From 39-52-133 sp041488395 (GTDB lineage: Bacteria; Pseudomonadota; Gammaproteobacteria; Burkholderiales; Gallionellaceae), in contig JBGPPE010000082.1 of the NCBI GenBank assembly GCA_041488395.1, positions 1-11,847 of the forward strand: 11,847 bases of DNA, given 5' to 3'. The notes beneath the pieces were generated by a model. It was not told the origin of the DNA. It made no database searches and saw only the letters and a program-made list of their open reading frames with translations. Positions 7,413 to 11,847 of the stretch are shown here, in pieces. A program made the translations under genes and the position numbers. Each line of letters opens with the position of its first letter. Positions within the stretch are counted from its first letter, which is position 1.

Positions 7413-8109
7413 GACAGCTGCCACTCCATCCGTTGATTGCAAAGGTATAGCCCACCTTGTACAGGCCATACACACCGAAAGCCATCACCAGCACGCCGGC
7501 CAGCAAACGCACGCGCGGCGCCTGTACCCAGTGACGGCAACGTTCCCAGAATAAACCAATTGCGAGCAGATTGGGTAATGTACCCAATCCGAATACCAGC
7601 ATGATCAGCGCACCCTGCAGCGCACTGCCGCTGGCCAGTGCAGTGATCAGCACGCTATACACCAGCCCGCACGGCAGCCAGCCCCACAGCGCGCCCAGCC
7701 CCAGCGCGCGCGGCAGTGTATGCACCGGCAGCAGGCGCGCAGTATACGGCTGCAGGCGTTGCCACAAACCGCGACCCGCCTGCTCGATGGCGCGTACCAT
7801 GCCCCAGATGCCGGCCAGATACAGACCCAGCGCAATCAGCATCAGGCTGGACAGGGCAAACAGCAGGTGCTGTACCGGTACCACATCGCGCAGCAGCAAG
7901 CCCGCGCTACCCAAGGCACCGACCAGCGCACCCGCCAGCGCATAGCTCGCGATGCGGCCGCTGCTGTAGGCCAGATGAAACGGCCAGCGTGCCTGCTGTT
8001 GCGGCACCTGCGCAGTGAACACGCCAACGATGCTGCCGCACATGCCGAGGCAGTGCACCCCACCCAGCAGGCCAACAAAAAATACCGCGATCAAACTGAA
8101 TTCATTCAT
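7399..8109 (-). CDS. Sulfite exporter TauE/SafE (DsbD_2/UreH-like) family membrane protein
   Basis: This is a polytopic inner-membrane protein of 236 residues with about six hydrophobic segments. The signature GGVHCLGMCG (16-25) places C20 and C24 in the first segment, and a second motif, WGWLPCGLVYS (142-152, with C147), opens the second half. This two-half pattern fits the PF13386-like group, which is often found beside cytochrome oxidase or copper genes. The name TauE/SafE is a family label: sulfite export is not implied, and the cysteines plus the SCO1 neighbour favour a metal or redox role. The C-terminus ends SCHVPA, adding a further Cys-His pair. ATG 8109 follows TAAGG at 5 bases. That ribosome-binding site touches the end of the GATTNACGCAGATT palindrome. 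The gene is 29 bp from bioD. Confidence 0.85.
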   Translation of the reverse strand: MNEFSLIAVFFVGLLGGVHCLGMCGSIVGVFTAQVPQQQARWPFHLAYSSGRIASYALAGALVGALGSAGLLLRDVVPVQHLLFALSSLMLIALGLYLAGIWGMVRAIEQAGRGLWQRLQPYTARLLPVHTLPRALGLGALWGWLPCGLVYSVLITALASGSALQGALIMLVFGLGTLPNLLAIGLFWERCRHWVQAPRVRLLAGVLVMAFGVYGLYKVGYTFAINGWSGSCHVPA

Positions 8110-8118
8110 AAAAGCCTT

Positions 8119-8188
8119 ATCCGCAGATTGACGCAGATTTAGGACATCTGCCGTTTGGAATCTGCGTCAATCTGCGTAATCTGTGGAT
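8119..8188. repeat. GATTNACGCAGATT-type palindromic repeat at the bioD 3' end
   Basis: The left arm at 8119-8139 (ATCCGCAGATTGACGCAGAT plus T) pairs perfectly over 18 bases with the start of the right arm at 8159-8176. The right arm has one further AATCTG unit before its closing GGAT at 8188. The loop is 19 bases. Each arm is itself a tandem of AATCTGCGT-like units. The right arm and loop code for the end of BioD, and the left end adjoins the ribosome-binding site of the next gene. No run of U follows the hairpin in the direction of transcription, so it does not look like an intrinsic terminator. Confidence 0.85.
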
Positions 8189-8861
8189 CAATGGTTTTTC
8201 CATCCAACAACTCCAAATCCAGAAAGCCAGCCGCCCACCGCGCATCCGGTTGAGCCTGCCGGGAAATCACACCCAGCAACGGTGCGGTAAGCCGGTACTG
8301 CAGCGCCTCGATATTTTCCTGCAGCATGGCCATGTCGGGATCGACCACGTTCGCCACCCAGCCCGCGCATTTTAGCCCGCACTCGGCAATGGCACGTTCG
8401 GTGAGCAGCGCATGGTTGAGGCAGCCCAGGCGCATGCCCACCACCAGGATCAGCGGCAGGCCCAGTTCGACCGCCATATCGGCAGTGTCCTGCTTCTCGT
8501 TGAGCGGCACGCGAAAGCCGCCGACGCCTTCAACGATCACCACATCGGCCTGCGCGGCCAGTTCGTGATAGGAGCGTGCGATGCGCGCCAGCTCGATGCG
8601 CACGCCCGAGTTGCGCGCGGCAATGTGCGGCGCCACCGCCGGCACGAAGCTGTAGGGGTTGATCTGGCCCAGGGTCGCCAGTACGTTGCTGGCCGCGCGC
8701 AGCTGCTGCACGTCCTCATTCGGCTGGTCGTCTTCACAACCGGCTGCCACCGGTTTCATGCCGGCCACGCTCTTCCCTTGCGCGGCAAAGGCATGCAGCA
8801 GCGCGCAGCTGATCAGGGTTTTGCCGACGCCGGTGTCGGTGCCGGTGATGAAGTAACTCAT
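8139..8861 (-). CDS. bioD: ATP-dependent dethiobiotin synthetase BioD
   Basis: BioD converts DAPA, CO2 and ATP to dethiobiotin in the cytoplasm, the penultimate step of biotin synthesis. The product has 240 residues against about 225 in E. coli. Seen: P-loop GTDTGVGKT (7-15), K36 in GMKPVAAG (the conserved substrate-binding lysine region), EGVGGFRVPL (111-120) with the conserved glutamate, and NVVDP (171-175). ATG 8861 has GGAGG six bases upstream and gives the family N-terminus MSYFITGTDTG; an upstream in-frame start lies inside the repeat and is unlikely. The tail from about residue 225 (DPQITQIDADSKRQMS) is encoded by the palindromic repeat at 8119-8188, and the stop codon lies at the loop-arm junction. 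It is probably a repeat-derived extension outside the folded enzyme. Confidence 0.94.
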   Translation of the reverse strand: MSYFITGTDTGVGKTLISCALLHAFAAQGKSVAGMKPVAAGCEDDQPNEDVQQLRAASNVLATLGQINPYSFVPAVAPHIAARNSGVRIELARIARSYHELAAQADVVIVEGVGGFRVPLNEKQDTADMAVELGLPLILVVGMRLGCLNHALLTERAIAECGLKCAGWVANVVDPDMAMLQENIEALQYRLTAPLLGVISRQAQPDARWAAGFLDLELLDGKTIDPQITQIDADSKRQMS

Positions 8862-8864
8862 TGC

Positions 8865-9021
8865 AAACCTCCACCACAGAGACACAGAGACACAGAGAAA
8901 ACCTTAAGAAAAATTGAGAAAGTTGGCGCAGCAAGCGGCTGTGACAAGCTGGTGAGCAGCATAACATTCGATATGTTTTTGTCTTTCTCTGTGTCTCTGT
9001 GTCTCTGTGGTAAGTGGTTTT
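8865..9021. repeat. CACAGAG inverted-repeat element, copy 3, uninterrupted
   Basis: This is the cleanest copy. Arms at 8873-8900 and 8984-9011 are perfect reverse complements over 28 bases and consist of three CACAGAGA units each. The core at 8901-8983 (83 bases) is unlike the cores of the other copies. The element occupies the gap between the bioD start codon and the bioC stop codon. Its bioD-side end reads CTGTGGTGGAGGTTTGCA before the ATG and so contains the GGAGG ribosome-binding site. The bioC-side end reads CTGTGGTAAGTGGTTTTTC. No terminator or clear promoter was found inside. Confidence 0.9.
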
Positions 9022-9891
9022 TCATAGTCTGAAATCCGTCCGAATTATCGCGCGTCCGTCCGCCGCTATTTTAGGTTGCGGCTTCCACGCGTGGCCATAG
9101 ACGATTTCGTAGGTGGCCGGCAGCTTGCCCTCGCGGCGCAGGCGTTCATAGTTTTCCAGCACCTGGTGCCAGGCCGCCTTGCCCATCATGCCGCTGGCGC
9201 GCCCGGAGGTGGCATTGTGCGCACCGATGGCGCGCAGCTCGTTCATCAGCGCGCGCACATCCTGATAGGTCAGGGTGATGTATTCCATGTCCATCACCGG
9301 CTCGGCAAAACCGGCCGCCAGCAGCATGTCGCCGATGTCGTGCATGTCGGTAAAGCGGTTCACGTGGTTGTGCGTATCCACACCGCTAAAAGCCATGCGC
9401 AACTCTTTCAGCGTATCCGGACCGAAGGTGGAAAACATCAGCAGGCCTTCCGGTTTCAGCACGCGCTGCAGCTCGACAAAGGTGGCGGGCAGGTCGTTGC
9501 ACCATTGCAACGCGAGGTTGGACCACACCAGCTCGACGCTCTGCGCCGCCAGCGGCAACGCTTCGACATCGCCGCACAGATAGCGCGGCGCATTGCCGGC
9601 AAACAGCTTGCGCCACCAGCTCGAGGTACCGCGTGCGGCCTGCAGCATGCCGATGGCAATATCCAGCGCCACTACGTGTGCGTCGGGATAGCGCCGCCCC
9701 AGCTGGCGCGTGCCCCAGCCGGTGCCACAGCCCACATCGAGCACACGGGCGGGTTGCTTTTTGATGTAGTCGAGCCGCTCCAGCATGCGCGTGCACACTT
9801 CGCGCTGCATTACCGCGGTGGCGTCATATTGCCCGGCAGCGCGGCTGAAAGCGCGACGCACCTCGCGTTTGTCTATTTCGAATTCGTTCAT
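9022..9891 (-). CDS. bioC: Malonyl-ACP O-methyltransferase BioC
   Basis: BioC methylates malonyl-ACP (or malonyl-CoA) so that fatty-acid synthesis can build the pimeloyl chain of biotin; it acts in the cytoplasm with S-adenosylmethionine. The product has 289 residues. The Rossmann SAM motif I is VLDVGCGTGWGT (50-61), the acidic strand-2 end is D77 in VALDIA, and motif IV/post-I regions are GDVEALPL (107-114) and SNLALQW (124-130). Also typical are the N-terminal KREVRRAFSRAAGQYD (8-23) and the later FSTFGPDTLKELR (153-165). The ATG at 9891 overlaps the bioH stop as ATGA, so the two are translationally coupled. A much longer upstream frame exists but only shadows bioH. Confidence 0.95.
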   Translation of the reverse strand: MNEFEIDKREVRRAFSRAAGQYDATAVMQREVCTRMLERLDYIKKQPARVLDVGCGTGWGTRQLGRRYPDAHVVALDIAIGMLQAARGTSSWWRKLFAGNAPRYLCGDVEALPLAAQSVELVWSNLALQWCNDLPATFVELQRVLKPEGLLMFSTFGPDTLKELRMAFSGVDTHNHVNRFTDMHDIGDMLLAAGFAEPVMDMEYITLTYQDVRALMNELRAIGAHNATSGRASGMMGKAAWHQVLENYERLRREGKLPATYEIVYGHAWKPQPKIAADGRAIIRTDFRL

Positions 9892-10655
9892 GCTTGCCGT
9901 GTATCCATAAAATTCTGCAGCGCTTCCAGCACGATCTGCGGATGCGACAGGAATGGCGCATGCGCCGCCCCCTTGATACTCAGCAGGTTCGCGTTGGGCA
10001 GCGCCTGCGCGGTGTATTGCGCGGCAGCCAGCGGTGTGATGGTGTCGCGTTCGCCGGCCAGCACCAGGGTGGGCTGCGTCAGGCTCGGCAAGGCAGCGCG
10101 CAAATCGGTGTCGCGCAGAATCTCCAGCCCGCCCTTGAGTGCAGCCACGTCCGGCTCGCCGCGGCTGAACAGCTGCGCACGCAGGTCGGCCAGCAGCTCG
10201 CGTTCGTCCTCGCTGCCGCGCACCTGCAGGGCGAGGAAACGGCGCAGTGTCAGCGCATGGTTCTGCAGCAGGGAGGCGGCAAATTCCTGCAGCGTGTCTG
10301 CCGCCATGGCACAGTCCCAGCCCTCGCGCTGCACAAAACAGGGCGTGGTGGCGAGCAGCGCCAGCCTGTCGATTTGCGCTGGATGCAGCTGCGCCCAGCG
10401 CATGGCCACCTGCCCGCCCAGCGACCAGCCGCACAGCGTGATTGTCTCGTTAAAATGCTCGCGTAATTTCTCTACCAGCCCATCCAGATGATAGGGTACG
10501 CTGGACTCACTCTTGCCATGTCCAGGCAGATCTACTGTGTAGACACGGCAGGATTGCGCCAGTTGCACCGCCAGCTTGCCCCACATGCCGCTGTGCATAC
10601 CCCAGCCGTGGATCAGCAGCAGCGGCGCGCCTTCGCCCTGCGCTTCAATGTGCAT
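9888..10655 (-). CDS. bioH: Pimeloyl-[ACP] methyl ester carboxylesterase BioH
   Basis: BioH removes the methyl group from pimeloyl-ACP methyl ester, ending chain growth and releasing the substrate for BioF. It is a cytoplasmic alpha/beta hydrolase. The product has 255 residues, close to the 256 of E. coli BioH. The catalytic triad is visible: S78 in the nucleophile elbow GWSLGG (76-81), D204 in AGERDTITP and H232 in GAAHAPF. The N-terminal LLLIHGWGMHSGMW (12-25) is strongly family-typical. ATG 10655 gives MHIEAQGEG and has GGGAGAG about nine bases upstream; ATG 10664 is an alternative that adds three residues. The stop overlaps the bioC start. The gap to bioF (158 bp) is filled by REP-like palindromes. 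Confidence 0.94.
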   Translation of the reverse strand: MHIEAQGEGAPLLLIHGWGMHSGMWGKLAVQLAQSCRVYTVDLPGHGKSESSVPYHLDGLVEKLREHFNETITLCGWSLGGQVAMRWAQLHPAQIDRLALLATTPCFVQREGWDCAMAADTLQEFAASLLQNHALTLRRFLALQVRGSEDERELLADLRAQLFSRGEPDVAALKGGLEILRDTDLRAALPSLTQPTLVLAGERDTITPLAAAQYTAQALPNANLLSIKGAAHAPFLSHPQIVLEALQNFMDTRQA

Positions 10656-10699
10656 GGCAACCATCTCTCCCATCCATACCGACATCCGCCATACCCATT

Positions 10700-10791
10700 C
10701 CCCTCTCCCCAACCCTGATGGAACTACTAGCCATTCGACTAAGCCCGCAAGCGGGCAAGTCGCTGGTTATCTCCCGCAAGCGGGCGAGGGG
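10700..10791. repeat. Outer palindrome (CCCCTCTCCC / GGGCGAGGGG) hosting the second REP-like hairpin
   Basis: The arm at 10700-10709 (CCCCTCTCCC) pairs with 10782-10791 (GGGCGAGGGG) at nine of ten positions. The right side also carries a 12-base palindrome, CCCGCAAGCGGG (10773-10784). The REP-like unit at 10718-10769 lies between the arms. The arrangement suggests an older CCCTCTCCC...GCGGGCGAGGG repeat that was interrupted. It lies between the bioF stop and the bioH start and could fold into a nested hairpin in the transcript. No U-run follows it. Confidence 0.6.
10718..10769 (+). repeat. REP-like hairpin with conserved shoulders, copy 2
   Basis: The unit reads ATGGAACTA, CTAGCCATTCGACTAAG, the tip CCCGCAAGCGGG, then CAAGTCGCTGGTTA. 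The shoulders match the copy at 1748-1805 (opposite strand) with one mismatch in 40 bases, while the tip is different in sequence and length. The tip is identical to the 12-base palindrome at 10773-10784 just outside the unit. Its host here is a different repeat from the host of copy 1. Confidence 0.75.
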
Positions 10792-10813
10792 GCAATCGCA
10801 TCGCTGCGCGAAT

Positions 10814-11847
10814 TTACAATTCCCGTGCAAGCTCATGCAGTGCCTCGATCAGTTGTGCGACGTCCTGTTCAGTATGCGCTACCGACAGGGAAATGCGCAG
10901 GCGCGCCGTGCCCTGCGGCACGGTAGGCGGGCGGATCGCCGGCACCCAGATACCGCGTGCGCGCAGGCCGTCGCTCAAGCTGAGCGCCGCTTCATTGCCA
11001 CCGACCTGCAGCGGCTGTATCGGTGTGTCCGAGGGCAGCAGCGCCCACGGCAGCTCGCGCAGACCGCTGCGCAGTTGTGCGATCAGCTGCTGCAGGCGCT
11101 CACGCCGCCAGTCCTCATCCCTGATCAGGCGCAAGCTGGCCTGCAGCGCAATGGACAGCGCCGGTGCACTGGCGGTGGTGTAGATGTAGCTGCGCGCATT
11201 TTGCAGCAAGGTGGTGATTACGATTTCTTCGGCGGCGACGAAGGCGCCGGACACTCCCGCCGCCTTGCCCAGTGTCGCCATGTAGATGATGCGCGGTGAG
11301 GCCAGCTTGAAATGCGACAAGGCCCCCCTGCCCTGTTCACCCAGCACGCCGAAGCCGTGCGCATCATCCACCAGCAGCCAGGCATCGTGCTGTTCGCACA
11401 GCGCCAGAATTTCCGGCAGCGGGGCGAGATCGCCATCCATGCTGAACACCGCGTCGGTGAGCACCAGTTTGCGCCCACTCTCGCATTGCGCCAGCTGCTG
11501 CGCGAGCTGCGCCACATCGTTGTGGCGATAGCGCTTCACTTCCGCGCGCGCCAGCAGCATGGCGTCGTTGAGCGAGGCGTGATTGAGCTTGTCGGCAAAC
11601 ACGGTGTCACCGCGCCCCACCAGCGCCTGCACCACGCCGAGGTTGGCGAGATAACCAGTGGAGAAGGTCAGCGCGGCCGGCTTGCCGACGAAGTCAGCGA
11701 GCGCCTGCTCCAGCTCGTGGTGGCTGGCGAAGTGGCCGCTTACCAGATGCGAGGCGCCCGAACCGACGCCATACTGCTGCGCGCCCTGCTGCAACGCTGC
11801 GATCAATTGCGGGTGTTGGGCGAGGCCGAGATAGTCGTTGCTGCAAA
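10814..11847 (-). CDS. bioF: 8-amino-7-oxononanoate synthase BioF, N-terminus cut off by the window
   Basis: BioF is the PLP enzyme that condenses pimeloyl-ACP (or CoA) with L-alanine to give KAPA, the first ring-forming step of biotin synthesis. The open frame enters at the window edge with CSNDYLGLAQHPQ, a conserved BioF segment, so roughly 40-45 residues are missing; 343 residues and the stop are present. Numbering visible residues from that Cys, there are the YGVGSGASHLVSG glycine-rich region (25-37), NHASL (88-92), FSMDGD (134-139), VDDAHGFGVLG (159-169) with the PLP-contacting Asp and His, and the Schiff-base lysine K194 in TLGKAAG. The end shows AIRPPTVPQGTARLRISL, also typical. It is the first gene of the visible biotin run and is probably preceded by bioB outside the window. 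Confidence 0.95.
   Translation of the reverse strand, partial: CSNDYLGLAQHPQLIAALQQGAQQYGVGSGASHLVSGHFASHHELEQALADFVGKPAALTFSTGYLANLGVVQALVGRGDTVFADKLNHASLNDAMLLARAEVKRYRHNDVAQLAQQLAQCESGRKLVLTDAVFSMDGDLAPLPEILALCEQHDAWLLVDDAHGFGVLGEQGRGALSHFKLASPRIIYMATLGKAAGVSGAFVAAEEIVITTLLQNARSYIYTTASAPALSIALQASLRLIRDEDWRRERLQQLIAQLRSGLRELPWALLPSDTPIQPLQVGGNEAALSLSDGLRARGIWVPAIRPPTVPQGTARLRISLSVAHTEQDVAQLIEALHELAREL

Noticed and set aside
9022..10434. A 470-residue minus-strand frame that could be read as a fusion protein ending in BioC
   Set aside because: The part upstream of 9891 is an out-of-frame shadow of bioH, and the BioC N-terminus matches the family exactly at the ATG overlapping the bioH stop.
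9076..10491. A 471-residue plus-strand open frame opposite bioC and bioH
   Set aside because: It spans two well-defined genes on the other strand and has no family features; a product of antisense base composition.
10656..10717. N-terminal extension of BioH (start at 10712)
   Set aside because: The extra residues are Trp/Met-rich, unlike the family, and run into repeat sequence; the ATG at 10655 has a well-spaced purine run.

Overview
The window suggests a GC-rich betaproteobacterium, probably of the Nitrosomonadales (Gallionella/Sideroxydans/Nitrosomonas type). This rests on the gene order bioF-bioH-bioC-bioD, the ftsK-lolA-rarA block and the protein sequences. It is inference, because no rRNA or other marker gene is present. 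All eleven genes lie on the minus strand, so transcription runs from high to low coordinates. The two outer genes are cut by the window: bioF lacks its N-terminus and rarA lacks its C-terminus. No stretch longer than about 195 bases lacks a gene.

In transcription order, the first block is late biotin synthesis. BioF makes KAPA from pimeloyl-ACP, BioC and BioH start and release the pimeloyl chain, and BioD closes the ureido ring to dethiobiotin. bioH and bioC are joined by an ATGA overlap. Next comes a respiratory copper pair: a TauE/SafE-type membrane protein whose end overlaps the start of a SCO1/SenC lipoprotein gene. Ten bases further on is a membrane-bound hybrid histidine kinase, followed by a NarL/LuxR-type response regulator with a possible promoter of its own. 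The last block is housekeeping: the DNA translocase FtsK, the lipoprotein chaperone LolA and the replication-recombination ATPase RarA.

The genes are ordinary; the unusual material is between them. Three gaps (rarA/lolA, lolA/ftsK, bioD/bioC) are filled almost from start codon to stop codon by copies of an inverted-repeat element with arms of CACAGAG units. Its outer end supplies the ribosome-binding region of the next gene. A second, GATTNACGCAGATT-type palindrome lies at the bioD end and codes for the last residues of BioD. A third, REP-like hairpin occurs twice, with nearly identical shoulders but a different apical stem, and each copy sits inside another repeat. A fourth short insert interrupts the first CACAGAG element. 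I saw no transposase, CRISPR array, tRNA, rRNA or integrated phage. The repeat families and their nesting are the best lead in the window.
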